Below, one piece after another: positions 1 to 8,074 of a stretch of 64,000 bases of DNA; position 1 is the first letter of the stretch; the number at the start of each line of letters is the position of its first letter. The notes beneath the pieces are model-generated. The model saw only the letters and a list, made by a program, of their open reading frames with translations, ran no database searches and was not told where the DNA came from. Source of the DNA: Fimbriimonadaceae bacterium (GTDB taxonomy: Bacteria > Armatimonadota > Fimbriimonadia > Fimbriimonadales > Fimbriimonadaceae); contig JAHCHO010000004.1 of assembly GCA_026129685.1 (NCBI GenBank), positions 409,091-473,090 on the forward strand, written 5' to 3'. The translations under genes were made by a program, and so were the position numbers.

Positions 1-1
1 T

Positions 2-568
2 ATCGGGGTCGGCAACATGGCGGTGGCACCCGCGGTCGTGGCCACTCTGGGCACCTACTTTGGAGAGCGGCCCCTCGAGGTTCGGCTCTTCGATGCGGAC
101 GAGGAGCGGGCCGACCTGATGCAACGCTTCGCGGAGATGGTCTTCCAGATCGAGAAGACGGGCCACCAGTTGGTCCTGTGCGGGCATCTGGGAGAGGCGA
201 TGGAGGGGGCCGAGCGGGTCGTTCTGTCTCCCGAGGCGAATTTCTCCCGTCGACTCGCCCGGCTGTCAGACCCCGCACAAGCTTGGGACGTGGCGCTTTC
301 GAGCGTGGCGCGCGCCGTCCCCAAGGGCGTCGCCTGCCTCAGCCTGCTTGGCCCCGAGATCCGAGTGCCCTTGCGCGACTACTATCGAATCGAATGGCCG
401 CCGCCCATCGGTCCCGACCAACTTCGGGCCATGCCGCACCAGATACTGCGCTGGCTGCGAACAGACGAGTACGTCCAACCGTTCCTGCGTCAGCACGCGG
501 GCTCGCCGCTGAAACGGTGGATCGACGACCCGTCGAGCGCCGACCTCGTCCTCGGTTCGCCCCTGTAG
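2..568 (+). CDS. Rossmann-like protein, 5' truncated by the window edge
   Basis: The reading frame is already open at the left edge: an I-G-V-G-N stretch precedes the first ATG at 17, so the true start lies outside the window. The visible 188 residues begin with a glycine-rich turn, followed about 25 residues later by a strand ending in LFDADEER. This is the order expected for the nucleotide-binding beta-alpha-beta unit of a Rossmann fold, with the acidic residue where NAD(H) ribose is usually bound. The rest has no motif I recognise. The N-terminal style recalls GH4 glycosidases, but the protein ends far too early for that family. Function unknown. Confidence 0.6.
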   Translation: MGVGNMAVAPAVVATLGTYFGERPLEVRLFDADEERADLMQRFAEMVFQIEKTGHQLVLCGHLGEAMEGAERVVLSPEANFSRRLARLSDPAQAWDVALSSVARAVPKGVACLSLLGPEIRVPLRDYYRIEWPPPIGPDQLRAMPHQILRWLRTDEYVQPFLRQHAGSPLKRWIDDPSSADLVLGSPL

Positions 569-597
569 TCCCTCTGCCGGTTCGCGCCGGTGGCGGG

Positions 598-603
598 TAC
601 ATT
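598..603 (+). promoter_or_regulatory. -10-like hexamer just upstream of the TMEM14-like gene
   Basis: TACATT ends 5 bp before the ATG at 609. No convincing -35 is visible. The spacing would place the transcription start at or next to the start codon, as for several other genes in this window. Confidence 0.4.
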
Positions 604-608
604 GGGCC

Positions 609-974
609 ATGCCCTGGTTGAACGGAGTCCTGTACGGCTACGCCCTTGTGAACTTGGCGGTCGGCCTGCAGGCTTTCCTCGGCGAAAAGCACAGCACGAT
701 CTCGTTGGTGGCGGGCGGCGGAGCGGCGGTCCTCACCGTCCTCGGCGTTTGGCTCGCCCAAAGGAACACGCTGGGTGGCTACGGGCTGTGCGCGCTCGTC
801 ACAATCTTGCTGATCGGGCGCTTTCTTCCCGTATTCCTAAAGGATTCGTCCAAGCTCTATCCGGCCGCCCTGATCGCGGGTCTCTCGTTGGCGGTCTTGG
901 CCTGCCTGGTGATCGGCCATTTCGCCGCGCCATCCCGGTCCGCCCCCAGCGCCAAGGCCGAAACCCGGCAATAG
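609..974 (+). CDS. TMEM14-like small membrane protein
   Basis: A 121-residue protein with four predicted membrane segments (about residues 5-22, 30-48, 55-72 and 83-105) and glycines scattered through the helices. Length, helix spacing and the N-terminal YGYALVNLAVGLQAF pattern resemble the TMEM14/UPF0136 family, small four-helix inner-membrane proteins with no established bacterial function. The polar C-terminus should be at one membrane face. The gene stands alone between a truncated gene and the convergent fliD. The ATG at 609 follows a -10-like hexamer very closely and has no Shine-Dalgarno sequence. Confidence 0.7.
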   Translation: MPWLNGVLYGYALVNLAVGLQAFLGEKHSTISLVAGGGAAVLTVLGVWLAQRNTLGGYGLCALVTILLIGRFLPVFLKDSSKLYPAALIAGLSLAVLACLVIGHFAAPSRSAPSAKAETRQ

Positions 975-1037
975 CTCGAACCGAGCCGCCCAATTGCTGA
1001 CGACCTCGCGAACGCAGGTCCTTTGGAGCGGTTCGGA

Positions 1038-3323
1038 TTACTTGGAGGCGCTCAGCGACGCGACGAACTGGGAGACCCGGTCGCCCTGGGACCGCAAGGT
1101 CGCGATCATCTCGTCCATCTTCGCAAAGCGGTACCGAAGTTGCTGCTCCTTCACGGTGAGGCGGCTGGAAAGCGTCTGGATGTCCTCGCCAAGTTGGTCG
1201 AGCTGGTCCTGAAGGGAGTTCTCGGAAGTCGTGAGTTGGCCGTTCACCGTGTCGAGGAACCCGGACATGAGGTCGGTCACCTTCGTGCCCACGCCTTTGG
1301 TGACCGTCATCGAACCGACGAGGCCGGAGCCGGTCCCGGTGTACTGAATCTGCAACCCCGCGGTCTTCGCATTGCCGGCGTTGCCCGTAAGGTACTGGCC
1401 AACCCCCGTCGCCGCTTCGCCGTTGATCGTGCCCGCCACGTCGAGTCCGGTCGAGTAGGTTCCGGGCATGCTCTGGCCGATGCCCGAGTTATCGGCCGCC
1501 GCCGCGAGCGAGCTCTCTACCGTGTAGTTGCCTGCCGCGCCGTACTTCTTGCTCTCGATCTTGAGCTTGCCGCCCTCGATCGTCGCCGACACCAAGTCTT
1601 TGAGCTTGGAATCCGAGTTGATCTTGGCGACCGTGTCGGCCAGAGCCGAACCTGATTCGATGACGAACACGTAATCCGAGTTGCCGAAGAGGGCTCCCCC
1701 GAAGGTGAGGGTTTCGGTGACACTGTTCGCCGAAGTCTGCGCGACCGCCGACGTGTACGCTCCCTTCGTCGCCGCCTGGGTAACGACGACGTCGTAAGCG
1801 CCTGCTCCCGAAGCCACCGTCTTGTCGGTACTCGAGATATAGGTCAGTTCGGTGACCGACCCCGCGCCCGCCGTTCGGAAGAGCTTGCCAACCGCGTTCG
1901 GATCGGCGTTCAGGGCGGTCGAGAGGGTCGCCTCGTCGTAGCTCAGCTTGCCCGCACTGTCGAAATCGAATCCGAGGGCGGCGAGGTTCCGGTAGTTGCC
2001 CGTCAGACCCGCCACGTTGTCGAAGACCAGCGACGAGACCGCGTTCTCGATCTGGGTCGCCATCGGATCTCCCAGCAACGGTCCGGCCGCAAACGTGTCC
2101 TTGTCGAACTTGCTGTTCGCGGCGACGAAGTCGACAATGCCGTTGTAAGCGCTGACGAAGTCCTTGACCTTCGACTGCACCGCGGACTCGTCCCGCGAGA
2201 GCGTCAAAGTCGATTTCTCGGGGGTCGTCTCGTTCGCCTTGAGAAGCGTGAGGGTCGCCCCGGGAATCACGTTGCCGACGGTGTTCGTCGCGCTCGTCAG
2301 GTTCACGCCGTCGAGAGAGTAGTGGGCGTCCTGCGCCGCGACCAATTCGCTGGAGTACCCCTGCTGCAGCACGCCCAGGGCGGTCAGAACGTTTTCGCTG
2401 TCGGTGAAAGTGGGCGTTCCCGAGTCGCCCACGATCTTGAGCCGGTACTTCGTGGAGCTTCCCTCGGTGACGCTCTCGACCGATGCCGTCACCCCCGCGC
2501 CGGCCGCGTTGAGGTTGGTCGCGATGGAATCCAGGCTGTCCGTACTCAGGTTGATGTCGATCGTCTGCCCGTTGACGGTGATCTGCACGGTGTTCGGCGG
2601 CACGATCGCCACGTTGAGCATCTGGCTGACCGCCGTCGTGGGACTGGAGAACGCAAAGCCGGCCGCCCCGTTGGTTACCGCCGAGCGGATTCCCGACGCG
2701 CCGCCGACGAGCCCGAGACTCGACAGCACGCTGCTCGTTCCCAGATCGGACAGTTGGATCGCCTTCCCCGCCCCGGTGTCCTTGGCGGTCAGGGTCAGGT
2801 AGGCGTTGCCTTCGCCACCATTGATCAGGCTGGCCGTCACGCCGGCGTTCGCCGAATATATCTTCTGGGCGACGGTGGTGAGGGTATCGGTCGCCGTCAC
2901 CTCGACTCCGACTCCGTTGACGCTGAAGGTACCGGACAGTCCAAGGGCCGCCGTCGTCGAGGCTTGCGCCCCGCTCGAGACCTTGTGCGCCTGCGCCAAC
3001 TTCGAGACCTCGAGCCGATAGGTGCCTGCGATCGCCCCCGCGTTGGTAGTGATGGTCGCGACCCCCGTGTCCGACGAGGACGCCCGGATCGGATTGAACG
3101 CCGACGCGTTGTTCAAAGAACCCGCCGCCGTGCTTAGCGACCGCATTCGCGAGCGAAACTCGGCGTACAGACTCTGCCGATTGGTGATCTCGGCCTGCCG
3201 CTGCTGGAGCCGCTTGATCGGGATCGCCTCGACCTGCATCAAACGGCTGACGATGGAATCGGTGTCGATTCCACTGCCGATGCCGCTGAACGTGATGCCG
3301 GAGAGGCTATTGCCGAGGCTCAT
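1038..3323 (-). CDS. fliD: Flagellar filament cap protein FliD (HAP2)
   Basis: FliD caps the growing flagellar filament outside the cell and helps flagellin subunits fold into place. The N-terminal domain begins with the typical SGIGSGIDTDSIVSRLM segment (residues 14-30) followed by an amphipathic helix of about 50 residues. A hook-like repeat starts near residue 120 (GTYRLEVSKLAQ). The last 90 residues form the C-terminal coiled coil of FliD_C. At 761 residues it is much longer than the enterobacterial protein (about 470); the extra length is a Ser/Thr/Gly/Ala-rich exposed middle region. No other flagellar gene is in the window, so it is not part of a visible flagellar operon. A sigma-28-like -10 lies upstream. 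Confidence 0.93.
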   Translation of the reverse strand: MSLGNSLSGITFSGIGSGIDTDSIVSRLMQVEAIPIKRLQQRQAEITNRQSLYAEFRSRMRSLSTAAGSLNNASAFNPIRASSSDTGVATITTNAGAIAGTYRLEVSKLAQAHKVSSGAQASTTAALGLSGTFSVNGVGVEVTATDTLTTVAQKIYSANAGVTASLINGGEGNAYLTLTAKDTGAGKAIQLSDLGTSSVLSSLGLVGGASGIRSAVTNGAAGFAFSSPTTAVSQMLNVAIVPPNTVQITVNGQTIDINLSTDSLDSIATNLNAAGAGVTASVESVTEGSSTKYRLKIVGDSGTPTFTDSENVLTALGVLQQGYSSELVAAQDAHYSLDGVNLTSATNTVGNVIPGATLTLLKANETTPEKSTLTLSRDESAVQSKVKDFVSAYNGIVDFVAANSKFDKDTFAAGPLLGDPMATQIENAVSSLVFDNVAGLTGNYRNLAALGFDFDSAGKLSYDEATLSTALNADPNAVGKLFRTAGAGSVTELTYISSTDKTVASGAGAYDVVVTQAATKGAYTSAVAQTSANSVTETLTFGGALFGNSDYVFVIESGSALADTVAKINSDSKLKDLVSATIEGGKLKIESKKYGAAGNYTVESSLAAAADNSGIGQSMPGTYSTGLDVAGTINGEAATGVGQYLTGNAGNAKTAGLQIQYTGTGSGLVGSMTVTKGVGTKVTDLMSGFLDTVNGQLTTSENSLQDQLDQLGEDIQTLSSRLTVKEQQLRYRFAKMDEMIATLRSQGDRVSQFVASLSASK

Positions 3324-3365
3324 GCGATGTCCTGCCGAGGACGAGGCGTTCTGTTCCTATCTCGT

Positions 3366-3373
3366 CTATCGGC
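3366..3373 (-). promoter_or_regulatory. Possible sigma-28 -10 element of fliD
   Basis: On the minus strand GCCGATAG lies 42 bp upstream of the fliD ATG. It matches seven of eight positions of the flagellar sigma-28 -10 consensus GCCGATAA. The expected -35 (TAAA-type) 11-15 bp further upstream is not seen, so this is tentative. Confidence 0.3.
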
Positions 3374-3426
3374 AGAATCGGTCGGCCGCCCAAGAGCGTG
3401 TCACGGGAATTCTGCCGGGTTTGGCT

Positions 3427-4275
3427 CTACGGCAACCGGAGCTTGGCCCAAACCGGATAGTGATCCGACACGTAAGCGCCTTCCTTCGCCGGCCGTAGAA
3501 TGTCCGCGTCGAGCACCTCCCACTCGCTCGACGCGAGGATGTGGTCGATCTTCTCTCCATCGCGACCACCTTGGAACCCGTGGAAGGTCAGAACGTCGCG
3601 CCTCGACGGATGGACCTCTCGAAATGGATCCCGCATGGGAAAGCCGACCCCGTCTTCGGCGGCAACGGCCTCGCGATAGGCCGGGTTCTGCTCGCCCGCG
3701 TTGAAATCGCCAAGGAACAGGAACGGCTCCCCGTTCCCCCGTCCCCGAATCCTCGCCAGGACGAGACGCACCGACCGCTCGCGCGCGTTCTGCGACTCGT
3801 GGTCCAGATGGACGTTGAAGACCCAGAACCCGCGTCCAACCCGCGTCTCGATCAGACGCGCCCACGTGCAGACCCGGGTGATGCGGTTGCCCCAAGTCAC
3901 CGAACCGACCTTCTCGGGCGTATCCGACAGCCAGAACGTCCCGGACGAGGCGACCGCGAACCGCCGCGCGTCCACGAGCAGTGCCGAATACTCCCCCTTC
4001 GTGAGCCCGTCGTCCCTTCCGACCCCGACCTCGACGTACCACGGCAGCGCTTGGCGAATCTCGTCCAGTTGGGATCGGAGCGCCTCTTGGAGGCCTACGA
4101 TGTGCGGCGCCCGCTCACCCAGCATTGCCAGGGCGGTCGCCCGGCGTCGTTCCCACCGGTTCTCGCCGTCATCGGCGGTCGCGAAGCGGATGTTGTAGGA
4201 CATGACCTGCGCCTCCATCGGGGCGGCCGGATGGGCGGTCAGCAACGTGGTGGCCATGGCGATCGGGACGAACAC
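3427..4275 (-). CDS. Exported endonuclease/exonuclease/phosphatase (EEP) family hydrolase
   Basis: All catalytic motifs of the EEP (DNase I-like) superfamily are present in order: an Asn in MSYNIRF (about residues 25-31), the metal-binding Glu in VGLQEA (about 60), HLDHES, GDFNA and the C-terminal SDHYPVWA with the catalytic Asp-His. The family cleaves phosphodiesters or phosphomonoesters such as nucleic acid, sphingomyelin or inositol phosphates; substrate cannot be read here. A hydrophobic N-terminus (MFVPIAMATTLLTAHPAAPM) suggests export, and a second ATG at codon 7 could be the start. 282 residues is normal for the single-domain type. Divergent from the cNMP-binding gene. Confidence 0.85.
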   Translation of the reverse strand: MFVPIAMATTLLTAHPAAPMEAQVMSYNIRFATADDGENRWERRRATALAMLGERAPHIVGLQEALRSQLDEIRQALPWYVEVGVGRDDGLTKGEYSALLVDARRFAVASSGTFWLSDTPEKVGSVTWGNRITRVCTWARLIETRVGRGFWVFNVHLDHESQNARERSVRLVLARIRGRGNGEPFLFLGDFNAGEQNPAYREAVAAEDGVGFPMRDPFREVHPSRRDVLTFHGFQGGRDGEKIDHILASSEWEVLDADILRPAKEGAYVSDHYPVWAKLRLP

Positions 4276-4323
4276 CCCTGGTTTCTACCCGCTTTCCCCG
4301 CCGGATCCCCCGAGTCCGCCGAG

Positions 4324-4329
4324 TATCAT
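4324..4329 (+). promoter_or_regulatory. -10-like hexamer of the cNMP-binding gene
   Basis: TATCAT ends 7 bp before the ATG at 4337, consistent with a leaderless transcript. No good -35 was found. Confidence 0.4.
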
Positions 4330-4336
4330 TCGCGCC

Positions 4337-4813
4337 ATGTCCTTGAACGAGCAACAACTCGCCGCCTTCACGAAGAGCTACTTCGTGGCGGGGCTGAACG
4401 AGGAACAACTGGCCCGCGTGGCCGCCCTTGGGCGGGTGAACCACTTGGTCGCGGGCGAGGCGATCGTTCAGGTCGGTGAAAAGAGCGGCGACCTGTTCGT
4501 CGTCCTGGACGGCAAGATCACGATTCGCGCCGCCGATGGCGACGAGCTCGCTTCGGTCGGGCCCCCCAGCGTGATCGGCGAGATGTCGCTGATCGACGAC
4601 CAACCCCGCTCGGCGAGCGCGATCTGCGTCACCCTCTGCACCCTCGTCCGCTTCGAGGCCAAGCCCCTCCGCCGCCTGATGTGGCAGGACAAGGAGGTTG
4701 GCTTTGTCGTCCTTTCGAACCTCGCCCGCGTCCTCATCACCCGCCTCAAGCAGGCGAACGAGAAGGTGGACGTCCTGATGGACAAAGTGGACCCCTGGGA
4801 GCACGCCCTCTAG
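4337..4813 (+). CDS. Cyclic nucleotide-binding domain protein
   Basis: A 158-residue protein that is almost entirely one cNMP-binding (CRP-N) beta-barrel. The core is GDLFVVLDGKITI followed by the phosphate-binding cassette GEMSLIDDQPRSASA, in which the Glu and Arg that hold cyclic nucleotides are conserved. After the barrel there is one long helix (about residues 115-158) but no helix-turn-helix, so it is a stand-alone sensor rather than a CRP-type activator. I chose ATG 4337 because the family starts at this short helical region and a -10 box sits just upstream. A class III cyclase is encoded at 31128, so cAMP signalling in this organism is plausible. Confidence 0.82.
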   Translation: MSLNEQQLAAFTKSYFVAGLNEEQLARVAALGRVNHLVAGEAIVQVGEKSGDLFVVLDGKITIRAADGDELASVGPPSVIGEMSLIDDQPRSASAICVTLCTLVRFEAKPLRRLMWQDKEVGFVVLSNLARVLITRLKQANEKVDVLMDKVDPWEHAL

Positions 4814-4842
4814 AGGGAGGCGGGTACCCTCATCCCCGTTCC

Positions 4843-5664
4843 ATGAAGATACGAATCGGGCACAGCCCGGACAGCGACGACGCGTTCATGTTTTGGGGAT
4901 TGGCCTCCGGGGCGGTCGAGTCGCAGTACGAGTTCGAGCACGTCCTCCGCGACATCCAGACCCTGAACGAGTGGGCGCGAGAGGGTCGCTTGGAGTCCAC
5001 CGCCGTTTCGGTCCACGCCTTTGCTTACGTGGCCGACCAATATGCCCTTCTTCGCCACGGCGGTTCGTTTGGCGACGACTACGGGCCGATGATCGTCGCC
5101 AAGCGCCCCCTGTCTCGCGAAGAGCTGAAAGAGACCGTGATCGCGGTGCCGGGACTCCTGACTTCGGCGTTTCTCGCCCTCAACCTGTACCTACCGAACC
5201 CGAAGTTCGAGGTCGTGCCGTTCGACGAGATCGTGCCCGCCATCCTGGAAGGACGATTCAAGGCGGGCGTCATCATCCATGAGGGACAGCTCACCTACCA
5301 GAAGGAGGGGCTGACGCTTATCGAAGACCTCGGTCAATGGTGGAAGCGGGAGACGGGCCTGCCGTTGCCGTTGGGGGTGAACACGGTGCGCAAGGACCTC
5401 GGCTCCGAGGTCGTGAAGGACGTCAGCCGCTGTATGCGGGAAAGCATCCAAGCCGGCCTCGCCAACCGGGGCAAGGCCCTCGAATACGCCCTTCTGTTCG
5501 CCCGAGGAATGGACGTCGAGACGAGCGACACCTTCGTCGGCATGTACGTCAACGAGCGCACCCTGGACATGGGAGAGGAAGGCGTTCGCGCGATTCGCGA
5601 GTTCCTGCGGCGCGGCGCGGAGATCGGCCTCGTCCCACCCGTCGAGATCGTCGTCGTGGACTGA
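4843..5664 (+). CDS. mqnD: 1,4-dihydroxy-6-naphthoate synthase (menaquinone, futalosine pathway)
   Basis: MqnD converts cyclic dehypoxanthinyl futalosine to 1,4-dihydroxy-6-naphthoate in the futalosine route to menaquinone, a cytoplasmic step. The N-terminus carries the family signature GHSPDSDDAFMFWG (residues 6-19), and the protein has the size (273 residues) and two-lobe periplasmic-binding-protein-like layout of the family. The start at 4843 places the signature at the usual distance from the N-terminus; a longer in-frame extension would overlap the previous gene. The other mqn genes are not adjacent. A UbiD-family decarboxylase at 55965 might act later in the same pathway. Confidence 0.9.
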   Translation: MKIRIGHSPDSDDAFMFWGLASGAVESQYEFEHVLRDIQTLNEWAREGRLESTAVSVHAFAYVADQYALLRHGGSFGDDYGPMIVAKRPLSREELKETVIAVPGLLTSAFLALNLYLPNPKFEVVPFDEIVPAILEGRFKAGVIIHEGQLTYQKEGLTLIEDLGQWWKRETGLPLPLGVNTVRKDLGSEVVKDVSRCMRESIQAGLANRGKALEYALLFARGMDVETSDTFVGMYVNERTLDMGEEGVRAIREFLRRGAEIGLVPPVEIVVVD

Positions 5665-5744
5665 GACTCAACGGGTCAAAGCGCACCTTGCTTCGCCCGG
5701 GCGATGCCATGGCGAGGAGTTTGGCGGCTCGCACGGACGTCGCC

Positions 5745-7073
5745 CTAGTGTTCGACGCGTATCACGTTCCCGATCTGCTCGACGATGTGGATGTTCCGCA
5801 TGGCCTTCAGCGCGCGCTGGATGCTCGCTTCACTGCTGACATGGGTCAGAAACACGATCTCGCCGAGCCTCGAGTCCACCCCCCGCATCTCCATCGCCGC
5901 CAGCGACACGTTGCAGTTCCCAAAAACGGTCGCGATGCACCCGAGCGCTTTGGGCCGGTCCTGGATCACCATCCGCACGTAGTAGCGGGTGCGGCACTTC
6001 TCGATCGGCGCCGTCGCGATCCCCTCATCGAGCGGCACCGAGTTCCCCGCTCCCCCGTAGCGAATGTTGCGGCACACGTCCATGATGTCGCCGACCACCG
6101 CCGAACCGGTCGGGTCGGCACCCGCCCCTCGCCCGCTCAGCATGACGTCGCCAACGAAGTCGCCACGAAGCCAAAGCGCGTTGTAGACGTCGTCCACACT
6201 CGCCAGAGGGTGGTTCCTGGGCAGCATCGTCGGGTGGACCCGCGCCAGTATCCCGCCGTCCTCCAGCGCCTCGACGACGCCGACCAGTTTGATCTTGTAG
6301 CCAAGCACCTGGGCGAAGTGGATGTCGCGCCGGGCGATCTTCTGAATCCCCTCTCGGTAGACGCCTTCGACGGGCACCGCCTTGCCGAAGGCGATCGAGG
6401 CGAGGATCGCGAGTTTGTACTGCGCGTCGAATCCGTCCACGTCCGCCGTCGGGTCCGCTTCCGCATAGCCTTTCGACTGGGCCTCCCGAAGCGCGTCGCC
6501 AAGATCGAGCCCCTCGTCCGTCATTCTGGTCAGGACGTAGTTGGTCGTTCCGTTCAGAATGCCCATCATCTTGAGGACGTCGTTGCCCGAGAGCTGATGA
6601 CGCAAGGGCTGGATCAGGGGAATCCCACCCCCGACCGCCGCCTCGAAATGAAGGTCCAGGCCTTCTCGCGCCGCCAGGTTGATGAGCCGAGGACCCGACT
6701 TCGCCAGCAGTTCCTTGTTGGCGGTGACGACGTGCTTGCCTTGCCTCAAGGCTCGCTCGATCAGTTCCCCGGCCGGAGAGACCCCTCCCATGAGCTCAAC
6801 GACGATCGATACCCGGGGATCGTCCACCACCGCCGTCAAGTCCGTGGTCAGGAGGTCCCGGCCGATCGCCCGCTCCTTCGCGGCGTCGCGGATCCCGACC
6901 CGGACGAGCGACACGTCCACCCCGGCCTTCTTGCGGATCGCCTCCCGATTGTCGCGCAACATCCGGTACGTCCCCGTACCGACGGTGCCGAAGCCCAACA
7001 TCCCGATCCCGATCGACGTTTCGGTCGGACCGAGCACGGGCTCGGCGAGGGCGGCGGAATCGAACTGGCTCAT
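5745..7073 (-). CDS. hom: Homoserine dehydrogenase with C-terminal ACT domain
   Basis: Reduces aspartate semialdehyde to homoserine, the branch point to threonine and methionine. The NAD(P)-binding GFGTVG is at residues 27-32; the TANKELLA motif, the GILNGTTNYVLTRM signature and DVDGFDAQYKLAIL with the catalytic lysine follow in the usual order. The last 80 residues form an ACT domain (RMVIQDRPKALGCIATVFG), normally the site of feedback inhibition by threonine. 442 residues is typical for the monofunctional ACT-containing enzyme. The gene is divergent from the DMT exporter, with only 58 bp between starts. metX, at 20137, uses its product. Confidence 0.95.
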   Translation of the reverse strand: MSQFDSAALAEPVLGPTETSIGIGMLGFGTVGTGTYRMLRDNREAIRKKAGVDVSLVRVGIRDAAKERAIGRDLLTTDLTAVVDDPRVSIVVELMGGVSPAGELIERALRQGKHVVTANKELLAKSGPRLINLAAREGLDLHFEAAVGGGIPLIQPLRHQLSGNDVLKMMGILNGTTNYVLTRMTDEGLDLGDALREAQSKGYAEADPTADVDGFDAQYKLAILASIAFGKAVPVEGVYREGIQKIARRDIHFAQVLGYKIKLVGVVEALEDGGILARVHPTMLPRNHPLASVDDVYNALWLRGDFVGDVMLSGRGAGADPTGSAVVGDIMDVCRNIRYGGAGNSVPLDEGIATAPIEKCRTRYYVRMVIQDRPKALGCIATVFGNCNVSLAAMEMRGVDSRLGEIVFLTHVSSEASIQRALKAMRNIHIVEQIGNVIRVEH

Positions 7074-7086
7074 GGCGGCGACTGTG

Positions 7087-7092
7087 AGTGTA
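7087..7092 (-). promoter_or_regulatory. -10-like hexamer of hom
   Basis: TACACT on the minus strand, 13 bp upstream of the hom ATG, would give a 5' leader of only a few bases. -35 region weak. Confidence 0.35.
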
Positions 7093-7117
7093 CTTAAGGC
7101 CCGGCGACCCCCTTCGT

Positions 7118-7123
7118 CATAAT
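7118..7123 (+). promoter_or_regulatory. -10-like hexamer of the DMT transporter gene
   Basis: CATAAT ends 8 bp upstream of the TTG at 7132. Together with the hom -10 it makes a compact divergent promoter region. Confidence 0.35.
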
Positions 7124-7131
7124 GCCGGGAG

Positions 7132-8046
7132 TTGGCCCCGACGCCGCTCCGTCCGAACCCCTATCTCCTGGTGACGATGGTCGCCTGGGGGTTCAACTTC
7201 GTGGCCCTCAAGTTCATCTACCACGAGGTCAACCCGCCGGCCCTTGGCCTCGTCCGGTTCGGGGCGATGGCGCTGGTCCTGGTCTTGCTCTGCCGAGTTC
7301 AGGGCGAGGAGGTTCGGTACCCCAAGCACAACGGGGGTCGTATCCTCGTGCAGGGATTCCTGTCGATGGGGGTGTACATGGTGCTCTTCCTCGAGGGCAT
7401 GAAGCGGATCGGCGCCGCCGAGGGAGCGATCATTCTCGCCACGACGCCCATCCTCACCGCGTTCGTCGCCGCGTCCGTCAAGCAGGAGCGGCTCGTTTTT
7501 GGCACGCTGCTGGGTTCGTTCGTCGCGATGTCGGGCGTCTTCCTGGTCGTCGGGGTCGGCGCGGCGACCGGGCACATGGATTGGCTCGGGGTGGGTCTGC
7601 TCTTCGCCTCGGCGATCGTCTGGGCGGTCGCCACCGTGATCAGCAAGCCCCTCGTGAGTCGCGTTTCTCCGTTGAAGATGCTCACGCTCTCGATGCCGGG
7701 AGCGCTCGTGGTTCTCGTTCCATACGGTCTGGCCGACGCCATCCAAACCCCTTGGACCGACCTGACCACCCAGACCTGGCTCATGATCGCCCACGTGACC
7801 GCCCTCGCCGGCGTGGTTGGCTTTATGGGGTTCTACCGGGGCGTTCAGCAAGTCGGCGCGTCGGCCGCCATGATGTACCAGTACCTCGTGCCGATCCTGG
7901 CCGCCCTCTTCTCGTGGTGGGCGCTCGGGTCGGGACTCCGACCGCTCCAGTGGGCGGGCGTGATCGTCGTTCTCGGCGGCGTCGGGTACGCGAGTTGGGT
8001 CCGGACCAAGCTTGCCCTGCAGGGGGCGCTCCGGCCCGAACCCTGA
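7132..8046 (+). CDS. EamA/DMT-family transporter
   Basis: A 304-residue inner-membrane protein with about ten hydrophobic helices arranged as two tandem EamA repeats (about residues 10-140 and 155-290), as in drug/metabolite exporters of the RhaT/YdcZ type. N-terminal features such as WGFNFVALKF and the first-repeat end (ATTPILTAFVAASV) fit the family. Substrate unknown; exporters of this family often move amino acids or nucleobases, and the divergent neighbour is hom, which makes an amino-acid export role conceivable but unproven. The start is TTG at 7132; an ATG about 15 codons later would cut into the first helix. Confidence 0.85.
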   Translation: MAPTPLRPNPYLLVTMVAWGFNFVALKFIYHEVNPPALGLVRFGAMALVLVLLCRVQGEEVRYPKHNGGRILVQGFLSMGVYMVLFLEGMKRIGAAEGAIILATTPILTAFVAASVKQERLVFGTLLGSFVAMSGVFLVVGVGAATGHMDWLGVGLLFASAIVWAVATVISKPLVSRVSPLKMLTLSMPGALVVLVPYGLADAIQTPWTDLTTQTWLMIAHVTALAGVVGFMGFYRGVQQVGASAAMMYQYLVPILAALFSWWALGSGLRPLQWAGVIVVLGGVGYASWVRTKLALQGALRPEP

Positions 8047-8061
8047 GTTCGCGCCGTGGCG

Positions 8062-8067
8062 CATAAT
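8062..8067 (+). promoter_or_regulatory. -10-like hexamer of the zinc-ribbon gene
   Basis: CATAAT ends 7 bp before the ATG at 8075; no Shine-Dalgarno sequence fits in the gap. Confidence 0.35.
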
Positions 8068-8074
8068 CGAAGCC

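Noticed and set aside
2..568. GH4 6-phospho-glycosidase for the first, truncated gene
   Set aside because: The N-terminal motif is reminiscent, but the frame ends about 190 codons in, less than half the family length, and the metal-binding Cys/His are absent.
5337..7097. 586-codon open frame on the plus strand opposite hom
   Set aside because: It runs antisense to hom and is Arg/Asp/His/Pro-rich, the composition expected from reading a high-GC gene on the wrong strand. No motif was found.
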